Below, piece by piece: positions 24,561 to 33,978 of a DNA stretch of 64,000 bases. Position 1 is the first letter of the stretch. Every line of letters starts with the position of its first letter. Origin of the DNA: PSRF01 sp051000815 (GTDB lineage Bacteria; Acidobacteriota; Blastocatellia; Pyrinomonadales; Pyrinomonadaceae); assembly GCA_051000815.1 (NCBI GenBank), contig JBPCNX010000084.1, positions 1 to 64,000 of the forward strand, written 5' to 3'. Under the pieces are notes generated by a model, which saw only the letters and a list, made by a program, of their open reading frames with translations, was not told the DNA's origin and searched no databases. The translations under genes and the position numbers were made by a program.

Positions 24561-25742
24561 ATGAAAACACTAAAGACATCGGAGCGCTACCGGTCCGTTG
24601 CAGGCCCTTATGCTTCTCTGATGGCAATACTCATTAGCTCAAGGCTGGTAGTGCTGCTGGCTATGGTGTTTTCCGCTACGTTCGTCCAGCGACCCGCCGG
24701 CGAAATATTCAAGGATGTAACGCCCAGATGGTATCGCTACTTATTGCGCTGGGACGCGGGTTGGTATCTGAAGATTGCGACCGAGGGTTACAGCTACAAC
24801 GGCGATAATACGGTGCAGCAGACTGTGCACTTTTATCCGTTATATCCGTTGATAGCGAAGGCCATCGCTGTTCTATTAAATATATCCGAGGCGGCTTCGT
24901 TGCTGATCGTTTCCAGCTTAGTGTTCTTCCTGGCTGTTCCGTTGCTGTTCAAGTTCATCCGGGAGAGTCACGGAGACGAGGCGGCTTTGTATGCGGTGGC
25001 AGCTCTTTGCTTTTTTCCCAGCTCGCTTTTTTTCTCTGCCGGCTACACTGAGTCGCTGGCCCTTCTGCTAATTGCCGGCTTCTTCCTGTTGCTCAAACAG
25101 GAGCGTTACCTTCTCGCTGCCGCCCTGGCCGGATTAGCGCTCGCTACGCGTTCGACGGGTTTGCTGCTCTTACTTCCACTCGTTATTGAACTCTGGCGCA
25201 AATTCTCTCGCGATCCGAAGAAGCTTGCGACTCTAGCCGCGCCTTGCTTGATTCTGGCGACGTCTGGGATGTGGCTCTACATGATCTTTTTGTGGGCTTC
25301 TTTCAATAGTCCGCTCGCATTCGTGAAAAACACGAGCGCCTGGAAGAGCGACGCGGCTATTGAGGGAGGGCTGGTTGGAGTCCTTACGTTGCAGCCTTTT
25401 TATCAGCTGGGAGATATTTACAAATTCGGGCCAGACCCCAACACGCTTTCTTCGTGGTTCTTTATTCTTTTTATCGCCTTACTCATTTTCTTTCGGAAAT
25501 GGCTGCCCTTTCCCATCTGGATTTACAGCCTTGGAGTGTTGCTCTTGCCTTATCTGACAGTTAGCGGCGACGTAGGATTCGTTTCTTTCACCAGATATTC
25601 CTTGATGGCATTTCCGGTGTTCATAATATTCGGCGAGTTATTCAAACGGCGATTGTGGCTTGGCCTGAGTGTCCTTGGAGTTTTTTCCGCTATGCTGTTT
25701 ATGTACTCAGCATTTTACGCTCAGTTTTACTGGGCCGGTTGA
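24561..25742 (+). CDS. PIG-V-like mannosyltransferase, GT-C
   Basis: A 393-residue polytopic protein with about ten membrane segments. The signature RWDAGWYLKIA at 63-73 followed by EGY and the HFYPLYPL stretch is typical of PIG-V/GT76-like bacterial mannosyltransferases, which take a sugar from a polyprenyl phosphate donor on the outer face of the membrane. The short SGxTES-like stretch (SAGYTESLALLL) is also a family feature. Sixteen bases separate it from the next gene, so the two are one transcript. The donor could come from the GT2 enzymes at 23642 or 31352. The acceptor, glycan or protein, is unknown. Confidence 0.82.
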   Translation: MKTLKTSERYRSVAGPYASLMAILISSRLVVLLAMVFSATFVQRPAGEIFKDVTPRWYRYLLRWDAGWYLKIATEGYSYNGDNTVQQTVHFYPLYPLIAKAIAVLLNISEAASLLIVSSLVFFLAVPLLFKFIRESHGDEAALYAVAALCFFPSSLFFSAGYTESLALLLIAGFFLLLKQERYLLAAALAGLALATRSTGLLLLLPLVIELWRKFSRDPKKLATLAAPCLILATSGMWLYMIFLWASFNSPLAFVKNTSAWKSDAAIEGGLVGVLTLQPFYQLGDIYKFGPDPNTLSSWFFILFIALLIFFRKWLPFPIWIYSLGVLLLPYLTVSGDVGFVSFTRYSLMAFPVFIIFGELFKRRLWLGLSVLGVFSAMLFMYSAFYAQFYWAG

Positions 25743-25758
25743 GCTGCTCACGCGTACC

Positions 25759-28700
25759 ATGGCAACCCGCTTTCCAGGCATTACGCTAATCTTACAAAAA
25801 CTTGGTCGTCATAAATCTTTGCACGTGCTTTGCGCCCTTGCAGCGCTAACCGTGCTCGTTCGGCTGGGCATGTTCGTCGTTTATGAGCCATATTACGAAG
25901 GCGACACACAACTACTCGTCAAAGATCACATCAATGCCATTCGGAGATGCCTAAGCGAAGGACTTTTTCCTGGCTGTCCGGATCCCGGCGACTTTCCGCT
26001 GGTTCAAAACATCCCCAGCCTGATTCTCAACTATGCCGGCTTCTCACCCGACACCATCCTTCACGCCCTCGCTTACCTGAGCTTTGTTTCGTTTCTCGGT
26101 TCGGTTGTCTTGATTTTTTGGGTACTGAAGCGGAAGGCTTCATTACTGGCAGCGGCCGCCGGTGTGCTCGTCATAATTACCAGCCCTTTGCTGTGGTACT
26201 CGCATTCAACGTTTGGCGAAATGCTCTCCGCGTTTTTGATTCTGGCGTTCACGGTTGTATCGCTCTGGAGACCATATAAATGGATCCACGTTTTCCTTCT
26301 TGCGGCAGCCGGTTCTACGAAGGAGGTGGCGCTGCCGTTCCTCCTGTTAATTGGAGTCATTTGCCTGGCGCCCGAAATTGTCACTGATTGGCGCAAGGTG
26401 AGGAAGAGCGTTGCCTGGCTGGCGTTTGGTGGGATCCTCAGTCTCGCTCTCACTTTGGGGTTCAATTATTTTCGCTTTCGCATTTTCACAAATCCGAGTT
26501 ATGTCTCAGAACCACTTTTCATTGTTCCTTCACTAAAACTTCAATTGAGTTTTTTTCTGGGGATGTGGCTATCTCCCAATGGCGGCCTGTTGTTTGTTTG
26601 GCCTTCATTTACCTTTCTGTACTTTTCGATACTCCTGGTGGTTGTCTTGCGACGGATGCGAAATGGCCAACTATTAAAGCGAGAATCATTGAATGCTTAT
26701 CTTCCGCTTTCCGGAATATCGGTTCTTTTGTTGTTTCTCACTCTTGGCTTTTCGCGATGGTATACACCGCTCGGCGGGTTTGCGTGGGGACCACGTTACC
26801 TGCTGCCATGGATCCCGGCAGTCACAGTATTGCTGATCTATTTCTATCGATCACAACTGGCACTTGTTCTTTCCTGGTCACTCATTAAGCCGGCGAGATT
26901 CCTCTTGTCCAATGTTGTCTTGATACTGGCATCGATTCCCCAGTTTGCGATTCTCTTCGACTCGTCCGTGATGGCGCGCATCTTTTCCTACCCGGAGTGC
27001 CCGCGCGTACCCGTCATCCAGGAAGGTGTGGACTACTATTATCAGTGCCTGCAAACTCAGATTTGGCCGAAGCGGTTTTTCATCGCCCAGCTTTATCAGG
27101 TTGCGATAACGCCACCTGCCCTGTGGTTTGTATTACTTTATGCGGCAGCTGTGATTTGGATTTGTTATGTGATTAGAGGAGCTTGTTTGGGAGCAACACC
27201 TCTGAAAGAACAGCCTTTATCTAACCGACTGCCTATCTCCACGGTGGTTTCTTCAATCCGCACCGCAATCGGCTCGGATCGATACCACGCGCTCGTCGTC
27301 ATTTTCTCTTACTCTCTGCTGTTCTTAGCTTTTTTCCTGCCCGTCATACTAAAAGATCATTTGCTAGCGGTTGGTGGCGACGGACTATATATCTACTTAC
27401 CGAACTTCTATTCCAAAAAAGTCCTCTGGGATCTGCTGCTCTTTGCCGGATTTCCCATGATGGCCGACCCGCAGGTGATGACTTGGTATCCTCCCGCGAC
27501 GTTGCTTTCGCTGTTGCCCAACGGCTGGAATATTTTCATGCTATTCGGCTACGTCGCGGCGAGCTCTTTCACCTACGGTTATGTCTATTCGCTGACCAAC
27601 TCCCGATTAGCAGGGGCGGTCAGCGGATCCGCTTTTGGCTTGGGCGGATTCATGATTTCTCATCTTGGCCATGCTGTGATTGTTCATTCAACCGCCTGGA
27701 TACCTTTAACCATCTGGTCACTCGAAATGTTGCGGCGAAGCCGCAGCGCACGATGGTTTGTAGCCGGCAGTGTCGCGTTGGCCATGAGTTGCATGGCCGG
27801 GCAATCGCAAATCTTCTTGTATGGCTTGGTGCTGAGCGGTTTCTATCTTCTCGTCGCCGGTTGGACCGCGCCGGTGGGTCGGTGGCGCTACTATTCGGTG
27901 TCGTTCGCAATGATGTTCGCGGGGATCGCTTTGTCCGCCGTGCAGCTTCTGCCCACTGCTGAATTGGTGGGGCAGGGCATGAGAGTTTTATATAGCTTTC
28001 AGGATTTTGTCTCTCACGCTCTGCCTCCCAGACAAGCGTTGACAATGATCTTCCCACTGGTTTTTGGCGGCGTGCCCGAGTCAGGAGCTATACCGTATTT
28101 TGGAGGTATTAATCAGACGGAACTGACCGGGTATGCCGGACTCCTTCCGATCGTACTAGCATCGATCGGCGTTATTACTACTCGACGAAAATCACTGTCA
28201 CTCTTTTGGCCTTGTGTCGCCTTAGTGGCATTCCTCTTGGCGATGGGTGACGGAACTCCACTGGCTCGCGTTGTCTACCACATTCCGCTTATTAGTCAGG
28301 TCCGAGCCCCAGCGCGTCATTTCCTTGAATTGACTTTCGCCGTTAGCGTCCTTGCCGGACTTGGGGTAGCTGCCATCATCAATCGCCAAGTCTCAATGCG
28401 ACAGCTGATAAGGGTAATTCTCGTTAGCATCCTGCTGATGCTGGGCTGCCTCGTTCTGCTGTTTCTTAACTCAAGCTATATGGCCGGACTCGCAGCCAAG
28501 CAAGGTATTTCGAAGTTGCCATTGCTCCCCTGGAACAACAGCGCTGTTGGTATCCCACTCCTCGTGTTTCTGCTTGGCCTCGGGGCGCTTATCTATTGGT
28601 ACAAAGAGCCGAGGTCTGGACTGCGGAGCGTCTTACTTCTCGCAGTGCTGCTGATCGATCTTGGAAGTTTCGGCTGGTTCTATGAGTGGCGCTACGCTAA

Positions 28701-30084
28701 CCAGGAGAAGAGTGCAGTCATGCCAACTCCTCAGGCTGCCCAGTATAAGAACCTACTAAGAGACACGAACCAACGTCTTATGCCATATCGTGGTCCTCGA
28801 GGTACTCGTGACGAGATGCCCCCAAATCTCACCAGATTGTGGGGGGTTCCCAGCGCCAGCGGCTACAACACATTAATGCTCGCTCGCGTCCGCAGCTTGT
28901 TGCCAATGATTGACTTTATTGATGTTCCTCTTCCCTGGATGGTGCCGGCAGATCAGAGTCTGAACCTGGTTGCCGCCCGATATTTCGTAATGCCTCGACT
29001 TAATTCAATCGAGGAGCGGGAAGGAGTTTCGTGGCTCAAGAACGATATGCAAATCTGGCTAGGTTCGGGTTGTACTCAACCGCCCCGGGACTTAATAGAG
29101 TTTCAATTACCAAGTCCAATCAAGGCCACTAGTCTGGCGCTGGTCACAAGACTCGCTTGTTCACCTGCCATACCACAGGGAGCCGAAGTCGCGCGTTACC
29201 ATCTGACTGACGCCGGCGGAGTGGTCCACTCCGGCAGTATTCGCGCCGGTTTAGACAGTAGCGAATGGGCCTACGACTGTAATAACGTCAAGCCAATCAT
29301 GCAGCATCAACAGGCTAGAATCTTTAAAGACTATCCAGCCAATATGGGTGGAGCTCCATGCGCGGGTCATTTTTATTTAGCTACGTTGGATTTGGACCGG
29401 CCCGCTGAGATCAAAACTCTGCAACTGGAATGGGTTGGATCCGGCGCCGCCATCATTATCGAGAAGGTATCGTTGATTGATAAACTCACGAACGCGTCCT
29501 ATCCAATAGATTTGACATTAGTGAGCGCGGATCATTGGCGCTTTGTGGAAGAGACAAATGAAGCGCGTGTCTATGAGAATCTAAAGGCAATGCCCCGGGC
29601 GTGGTTGGTTTCAAATGTGTTTACTACGAACGCTGAGGAAGCTCTCAACGCTATCAAGACATCCAGGTTGTCCGATGGACGCGGTTTTAATCCTGCACAG
29701 GTCGCATTAGTGGAAGAGCCAGTTGCGCTACCATCACAGGACGAAGATTCAGAGGCATCGGCAACCGTGGTGGCCTTGTCGGACACTAAAATGGAGGTTC
29801 ACACGTCGTCAAAAATATCCAACTTTCTGGTCACCAGCGACGTCTATTATCCTGGCTGGGAAGCGCGAATTGACGGCGCAGAAACCTCTCTTTATCGTGC
29901 GAATTATGCTCTGAGAGGCGTAGTAGTGCCACCCGGCGATCACATCGTACTTTTCGAGTACAGGCCGCGTAGGTTTCAGCTGGGCGCCATCATCAGCCTT
30001 TTGTCAGTCGTCGGGCTGGGAGCTATTTCCTTTGGCTATTTCCTTTTCGGCGGTCAAGCTGAACGGAAAAGAGGTAGCGTCTAA
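25759..30084 (+). CDS. GT-C-like / YfhO fusion membrane protein
   Basis: A 1441-residue giant. Residues 1 to about 490 have ten or more membrane segments with an acidic motif YYEGDTQLLVKDH after the first, as in GT-C glycosyltransferases. From about 515 a second polytopic block begins and reads as the YfhO family (GDGLYIYLPNFYSKK, GFPMMADPQVMTWYPPATLL, FGLGGFMISHLGH, then VRAPARHFLELTFAVSVLAG). The C-terminal soluble part ends with VYYPGWEARIDG and a last membrane segment, as in YfhO. B. subtilis YfhO is implicated in teichoic-acid glycosylation. The ATG at 25759 avoids a long overlap with the upstream gene. The frame is continuous across the junction near residue 505. Together the halves may make or transfer two periplasmic sugar additions. 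Confidence 0.8.
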   Translation: MATRFPGITLILQKLGRHKSLHVLCALAALTVLVRLGMFVVYEPYYEGDTQLLVKDHINAIRRCLSEGLFPGCPDPGDFPLVQNIPSLILNYAGFSPDTILHALAYLSFVSFLGSVVLIFWVLKRKASLLAAAAGVLVIITSPLLWYSHSTFGEMLSAFLILAFTVVSLWRPYKWIHVFLLAAAGSTKEVALPFLLLIGVICLAPEIVTDWRKVRKSVAWLAFGGILSLALTLGFNYFRFRIFTNPSYVSEPLFIVPSLKLQLSFFLGMWLSPNGGLLFVWPSFTFLYFSILLVVVLRRMRNGQLLKRESLNAYLPLSGISVLLLFLTLGFSRWYTPLGGFAWGPRYLLPWIPAVTVLLIYFYRSQLALVLSWSLIKPARFLLSNVVLILASIPQFAILFDSSVMARIFSYPECPRVPVIQEGVDYYYQCLQTQIWPKRFFIAQLYQVAITPPALWFVLLYAAAVIWICYVIRGACLGATPLKEQPLSNRLPISTVVSSIRTAIGSDRYHALVVIFSYSLLFLAFFLPVILKDHLLAVGGDGLYIYLPNFYSKKVLWDLLLFAGFPMMADPQVMTWYPPATLLSLLPNGWNIFMLFGYVAASSFTYGYVYSLTNSRLAGAVSGSAFGLGGFMISHLGHAVIVHSTAWIPLTIWSLEMLRRSRSARWFVAGSVALAMSCMAGQSQIFLYGLVLSGFYLLVAGWTAPVGRWRYYSVSFAMMFAGIALSAVQLLPTAELVGQGMRVLYSFQDFVSHALPPRQALTMIFPLVFGGVPESGAIPYFGGINQTELTGYAGLLPIVLASIGVITTRRKSLSLFWPCVALVAFLLAMGDGTPLARVVYHIPLISQVRAPARHFLELTFAVSVLAGLGVAAIINRQVSMRQLIRVILVSILLMLGCLVLLFLNSSYMAGLAAKQGISKLPLLPWNNSAVGIPLLVFLLGLGALIYWYKEPRSGLRSVLLLAVLLIDLGSFGWFYEWRYANQEKSAVMPTPQAAQYKNLLRDTNQRLMPYRGPRGTRDEMPPNLTRLWGVPSASGYNTLMLARVRSLLPMIDFIDVPLPWMVPADQSLNLVAARYFVMPRLNSIEEREGVSWLKNDMQIWLGSGCTQPPRDLIEFQLPSPIKATSLALVTRLACSPAIPQGAEVARYHLTDAGGVVHSGSIRAGLDSSEWAYDCNNVKPIMQHQQARIFKDYPANMGGAPCAGHFYLATLDLDRPAEIKTLQLEWVGSGAAIIIEKVSLIDKLTNASYPIDLTLVSADHWRFVEETNEARVYENLKAMPRAWLVSNVFTTNAEEALNAIKTSRLSDGRGFNPAQVALVEEPVALPSQDEDSEASATVVALSDTKMEVHTSSKISNFLVTSDVYYPGWEARIDGAETSLYRANYALRGVVVPPGDHIVLFEYRPRRFQLGAIISLLSVVGLGAISFGYFLFGGQAERKRGSV

Positions 30085-30298
30085 GTAACATCTTTCGTGG
30101 GCGTCCCGGAATGGTTAAAAAGGGACACAATTACCGCAGTTTAGGCCACCCCCCCGAGGAAAGATGACCCCATTGACACTACTTGCAGCTGCGGGCTATA
30201 TTCGACAGTGCCTCTTGGGTGTCGTGGCACCTCCTTTGGAAGAGAACACCTCAGCCCGGCTTTCTTTTCCGATAATGAAACTAGGTAGGAGCAGCAAA

Positions 30299-31147
30299 AT
30301 GAAATTAGGCGTGACTATTCTGTTGATTTCGCTTGCCGCGTCGAGCGCGTGGGCCCAGGCACCCACACTGCGCATCGTGGCCGAAGATCCGAGTCTTCCG
30401 GCTGAGCTCTACTATGGGAATACCAAAGTTAAGCCACTGCGTCTGCGACCGGGTACAAACACTCAGATCACGATTGACGACGCAGACTTCTTTGTCTTTC
30501 AGCAATACGTCGACTTTTTAAATCGTATGCCCGAACCTGGCGGGTATGCCGATTGGCAATCGGTCTTGAACGGCTGCGTGCCGGTATCAGCCAGCTGCGA
30601 TCGGATCCACGTGTCTGGAGCGTTCTTTCAGTCGCCGGAGTTTCAGCAACGCGGTTATTTTGCTTATCGACAATACTCCGTCGCCTTTGGTCGTAAACCT
30701 GAGTATGAAGAGTTCACCCCTGACCTGCGACGCGTTTCGGGCTTCCTCGATACCACGCAGTTAGAGGCAGCCAAGGTGGCGCTCATTAATGATTTCGTGG
30801 CGCGCCCTGCCTTCGTTACCCGTTACAACGGGTTAGGCAACACAGCATTCGTCGATCTTCTGCTAACGACTGCCGGAGTTACGCATCCAGCGCGCGATGC
30901 CTGGATTGTGGCTCTAGGCAATGGGTCGAGAACGCGAGCGCAGGTATTTCGCGAGATACTGGAAAGCTCAGAGGTTTATAACAAGTACTATAACCAGTCG
31001 TTCGTGGTAATGCAGTACTTCGGTTATCTGCGTCGAAATCCTGATGCGCTCTATGTTGATTGGATTGCGGTGCTCGATCAAACGGGCGATCCGCGACACA
31101 TGATCCAGGGTTTCGTGAACTCGCTGGAGTATCGCCAACGATTCTAA
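30299..31147 (+). CDS. Secreted stand-alone DUF4214 protein
   Basis: A 282-residue exported protein. Signal peptide 1-20 ends SSAWA. A short beta-rich part (about 22-60) precedes a two-unit DUF4214 module filling the rest (YVDFLNRMPEPGGYADWQ, FQQRGYFAYRQY, GRKPEYEEF, VVMQYFGYLRRNPDALY). This module is nearly the same as the C-terminal ends of the metallopeptidase at 33977 and the subtilisin at 37336. The ATG at 30299 has GGAG seven bases upstream; frames extending to 30164 lack support. A good rho-independent terminator follows. DUF4214 is frequent in surface and S-layer-type proteins. A role in holding proteins at the cell surface is my inference. Confidence 0.85.
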   Translation: MKLGVTILLISLAASSAWAQAPTLRIVAEDPSLPAELYYGNTKVKPLRLRPGTNTQITIDDADFFVFQQYVDFLNRMPEPGGYADWQSVLNGCVPVSASCDRIHVSGAFFQSPEFQQRGYFAYRQYSVAFGRKPEYEEFTPDLRRVSGFLDTTQLEAAKVALINDFVARPAFVTRYNGLGNTAFVDLLLTTAGVTHPARDAWIVALGNGSRTRAQVFREILESSEVYNKYYNQSFVVMQYFGYLRRNPDALYVDWIAVLDQTGDPRHMIQGFVNSLEYRQRF

Positions 31148-31170
31148 GTATAATAAGAATCTCAGTGCAT

Positions 31171-31205
31171 AAAAGGCCGGCTGCTGCAGTTGGCCTTTTT
31201 TGTTT
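31171..31205 (+). terminator. Rho-independent terminator after DUF4214 gene
   Basis: AAAAGGCC at 31171-31178 pairs with GGCCTTTT at 31192-31199, with a 13-base loop, followed by a T-rich run. It lies 24 bases after the stop codon of the secreted DUF4214 gene and separates it from the GT2 gene. Confidence 0.85.
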
Positions 31206-31351
31206 TCTTTGGCAGTGAATAATAATGGCGGAATGAGTCTCTGGAACCCGATAACATCGTGGCGGCGTAACTCACGGTCCGGTCTAAATTCGCAAGCATT
31301 CCGGATAACCTGGCATTCGTGTGTCCCAACTTGCTGAATAAGGAGTCTTCT

Positions 31352-32074
31352 GTGGCGCTTCCATCCCAACCGCCTGATATTGCCGTGGTTATTCCGGTAT
31401 TGAACGAACGCGAGAACCTTAGACCGCTGCTCGTGTCATTGCTGGAAGTTACCAAAGCGCTTAACCTCGTTGCGGAAATAATCATCGCTGACGGCGGATC
31501 TAACGACGGGTCGCAAGAGATTGCTCGTGAACTGGGAGCTAGCGTTGTGATGCAGTCAGAGCCGGGGTATGGCGGGGCGCTGTCGGCTGGATTTGCAGCA
31601 AGCCGAGCGCCGTATGTGGTGACTATGGATGCAGACTTATCTCATCCGACGGTTTTCATCAAGGACCTATGGCGGCATCGGGAAGAAGCGGAGCTAGTGA
31701 TTGCCTCGCGCTACATCAAAGGTGGCAAAGCAGACATGAGCGCGTTCCGTCATCTGCTGAGCCTCATCCTAAACAGGACCTACAGAGGAGTATTAGGGCT
31801 ATCGACAGCGGACTTGTCCAGTGGCTACCGAATGTATCATCAGAATGTTTTAAGAAAACTGACGCTTCAGGCGCGGCACTTTGATGTCCAGGAGGAGCTC
31901 TTGGTTAAGATTCAGCTTCTCGGCGGACGAATCAAGGAAATCCCTTTTCATTACAAGCCAAGAAAGTCAGGCAAGTCACACGCGAAATTACTCAAATTTG
32001 GCTGGGCCTATCTCAGAACTCTCGTGCGCATGCGGCGGCTGCGCAACTCTACCCCGCGTGATTGCAGTTCATAG
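31352..32074 (+). CDS. GT2 glycosyltransferase, DPM1-like
   Basis: A 240-residue GT-A enzyme of the polyprenyl-phosphate mannose synthase type. Motifs: VVIPVLNERENL near the start, DGGSNDGS (the acidic nucleotide-binding loop), VTMDADLSHP (DxD) and YKPRKSGKSHAK. No C-terminal membrane segment, like the one-domain bacterial enzymes. The GTG at 31352 has AAGGAG at 31340-31345; an upstream GTG at 31319 is in frame but lacks this. It probably supplies lipid-linked sugar for the GT-C proteins upstream. The glyoxalase-like gene follows nine bases later. Confidence 0.87.
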   Translation: MALPSQPPDIAVVIPVLNERENLRPLLVSLLEVTKALNLVAEIIIADGGSNDGSQEIARELGASVVMQSEPGYGGALSAGFAASRAPYVVTMDADLSHPTVFIKDLWRHREEAELVIASRYIKGGKADMSAFRHLLSLILNRTYRGVLGLSTADLSSGYRMYHQNVLRKLTLQARHFDVQEELLVKIQLLGGRIKEIPFHYKPRKSGKSHAKLLKFGWAYLRTLVRMRRLRNSTPRDCSS

Positions 32075-32083
32075 GAGATCGTC

Positions 32084-32473
32084 ATGAAGTTGGAACGCCT
32101 AACTCCGATTCTAAATGTATCCGACCTCCAGGCGAGTTTCGCCTGGTTTGAAAAGCTTGGCTGGAAGAAAGGGTGGGACTGGGGCGATCCGCCGGACTTC
32201 GGCGGAGTATGCAGTGGAGTCTGCGAGATCTTCCTCTGCCAGAACGGTCAGGGATCTCGCGGTGGCCCTCTGCCTCGGCACGTGGGAGACGATGATACGG
32301 GCGGGGTTTGGATGAGTTGGTGGGTGGCGTCGCCTGCGGAGGTCGATGCAACCTATCAACTCGCGCTGCAACAAGGTGTAACCAGGGACAAACCGTGGGG
32401 TTGTCGGGAGTGCCACATCATGCATCCCGACGGCCATACCTTTCGCGTGAGCGCGGGACTCGGGGAAAAATGA
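32084..32473 (+). CDS. Glyoxalase/bleomycin-resistance superfamily protein
   Basis: A 129-residue single VOC-fold protein with two beta-alpha-beta-beta-beta units. The pattern LTPILNVSDLQASFAWFEKL at 6-25 and IMHPDGHTFRV near 111-121 is typical. Metal ligands of true glyoxalase I are not all evident, and many such proteins bind bleomycin-like drugs or have unknown substrates. It is coupled to the GT2 gene by a nine-base gap with GGAG before the ATG. Its link to glycan synthesis is unclear. Confidence 0.83.
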   Translation: MKLERLTPILNVSDLQASFAWFEKLGWKKGWDWGDPPDFGGVCSGVCEIFLCQNGQGSRGGPLPRHVGDDDTGGVWMSWWVASPAEVDATYQLALQQGVTRDKPWGCRECHIMHPDGHTFRVSAGLGEK

Positions 32474-32561
32474 AGTTGGGGCTTTCCCTAACAAGACTAA
32501 GGTACTGGTTATTGCATGCAGGTGGTCGACTGAATCATTCAACGAGCCTGCGGCAGCAGGC

Positions 32562-33701
32562 TCATTTCTTTCTTCTTGCCAAAACCTCGCGATAAACCTC
32601 CAGCGTCATTCGTGCCGTCGTTTCCCAGGAAAATGTGGCCGAGCGTTGCAGACCCGCGGTTGATAGTTGCAAACGCTGCGGTAGGTCGTTCCAAAGCTCA
32701 GCGATGCTGCTCGCGAGGCCATCGACGTCGGTGGGATCGATCAAGATCGCAGCACTGCCGACGGTTTCCGCAATCGCCGGGATGCGGCTGGTAATAACGG
32801 GAGCACCGCAGGCCATTGCCTCGAGCGGAGGCAGGCCGAAACCTTCATAGAGGGAGGGATACACGCTAATGCGGCATGACGAGTAGAGTGATCGCAGTTC
32901 ATCGTCGGAGGTGTAACCAATAAAACGCACACGCTCTTTCGCAACGGATTTTTCCAGAAACGAGAAGAGTTCTTCCATCAACCAGCCTTTGCCGCCGGCG
33001 ATCACCAGCTGCGGCCGCAGTGACGTGTTTCGCAGGATTTCCTCCAGCGCTCGCATCAGCGTCAGTAAATTCTTGCGCGGCTCAATGGTTCCAACGAAGA
33101 GAATAAAGTCGTCTTCAACGCCAAGGCTTCTCCTGATTTCGACGGTCTGTTCGAGCGGGACACGGCGAAAGCTGCGCCGCGGCGCCTCAGGCGTGACCGC
33201 AACACGCTCCGCCCTGACGCCGAGATGCTCGCAGATCTCTCGCTTCATACTCTCCGTGACCGCGATGATCATCGCTGCCGATCGGACCATCAGTCGCAAG
33301 CGACGACGAGCTCGGCGTACCAGGTAAGGTTCGTGATGCTCGGGATAGAGCAAAATTGAGAGGTCGTGAATCGTGACGACATTTCGTGAGCGATTCCAAA
33401 GCGGTACCTCGTAGTTTGTGCCGTGAAATAGGTCGCAGGTGTTCTGCCGCAGATAAAGCGGAAGACCTATCGCCCACCAGTGACGGCGGAGGAAAGTAGC
33501 TTTTGGATTGACAAAGCTGAGATTATCAGTTGAGGTTCGCTGGATTTCCTGGGTGACCGAATCGATGTAAGGAACTGGTGAAATCAACTCGAAGCAATCG
33601 GCCGGAGCGATTTGCGCCAGGGCTCGAGCCAACTCAAACGTATAGTGGCCGATGCCGGTCTTGGGGGACGCCAGGGGAAAACCGTCGAGTCCTACTCGCA
33701 T
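32562..33701 (-). CDS. GT4 family glycosyltransferase
   Basis: A 379-residue GT-B glycosyltransferase. N-terminal domain begins MRVGLDGFPLASPKTGIGHY, the glycine-rich loop seen in mannosyltransferases of O-antigen loci; FHGTNYEVPLW and VVTIHDLSILLYP follow. The C-terminal domain has FVGTIEPRKNLLTLM and YPSLYEGFGLPPLEAMA (E-x7-E). Closest in style to WbdB/WbdC/MtfB-type mannosyltransferases, but the sugar is not provable. It converges on the glyoxalase gene with an 88-base gap and lies on the same strand as the two DUF4214 proteases upstream of it. No membrane segment. Confidence 0.9.
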   Translation of the reverse strand: MRVGLDGFPLASPKTGIGHYTFELARALAQIAPADCFELISPVPYIDSVTQEIQRTSTDNLSFVNPKATFLRRHWWAIGLPLYLRQNTCDLFHGTNYEVPLWNRSRNVVTIHDLSILLYPEHHEPYLVRRARRRLRLMVRSAAMIIAVTESMKREICEHLGVRAERVAVTPEAPRRSFRRVPLEQTVEIRRSLGVEDDFILFVGTIEPRKNLLTLMRALEEILRNTSLRPQLVIAGGKGWLMEELFSFLEKSVAKERVRFIGYTSDDELRSLYSSCRISVYPSLYEGFGLPPLEAMACGAPVITSRIPAIAETVGSAAILIDPTDVDGLASSIAELWNDLPQRLQLSTAGLQRSATFSWETTARMTLEVYREVLARRKK

Positions 33702-33761
33702 TCATCTGCCGCAGACCAGAGTGATAACAGAACGTGCTTGCAGCTTATCAGAGGTACAAGG

Positions 33762-33978
33762 GATTGCCGATTGCAGTTGGAGCTGACGCTTCGTGATGAG
33801 CGCTGATTGCTGCGTGCGGTGGCCTGATGTGCGACGATGGCTTTGCCCGCCGACCGCGACCTCACTAACTTTGGGGCTTAGCCCCCAAATATTCTCAGGC
33901 ACATCGGAAGGGCATAGCCCTTCCGCACATCGGGCGGCGAAGCCGCGGAGCTGATCGCTGATTGCTGACCCGCTGATC
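33762..33978. repeat. Heptamer arrays with two perfect hairpins
   Basis: Heptamer-period words (GATTGCC, GATTGCA, then GCTGATT, GCTGCGT) at about 33762-33815 and GCTGATC, GCTGATT, GCTGACC at 33950-33978, in direct orientation, bracket two palindromes: TTTGGGGC/GCCCCCAAA at 33870-33889 and a perfect nine-base stem CGGAAGGGC/GCCCTTCCG at 33905-33925. The element lies between two minus-strand genes and reaches the stop codon of the metallopeptidase, so the hairpins may end its transcript although no long T-run follows. Confidence 0.7.

Noticed and set aside
7871..33701. Glycan locus as a recently acquired island
   Set aside because: No tRNA, integrase, direct repeats or transposase flank it and base composition does not change visibly at its edges.
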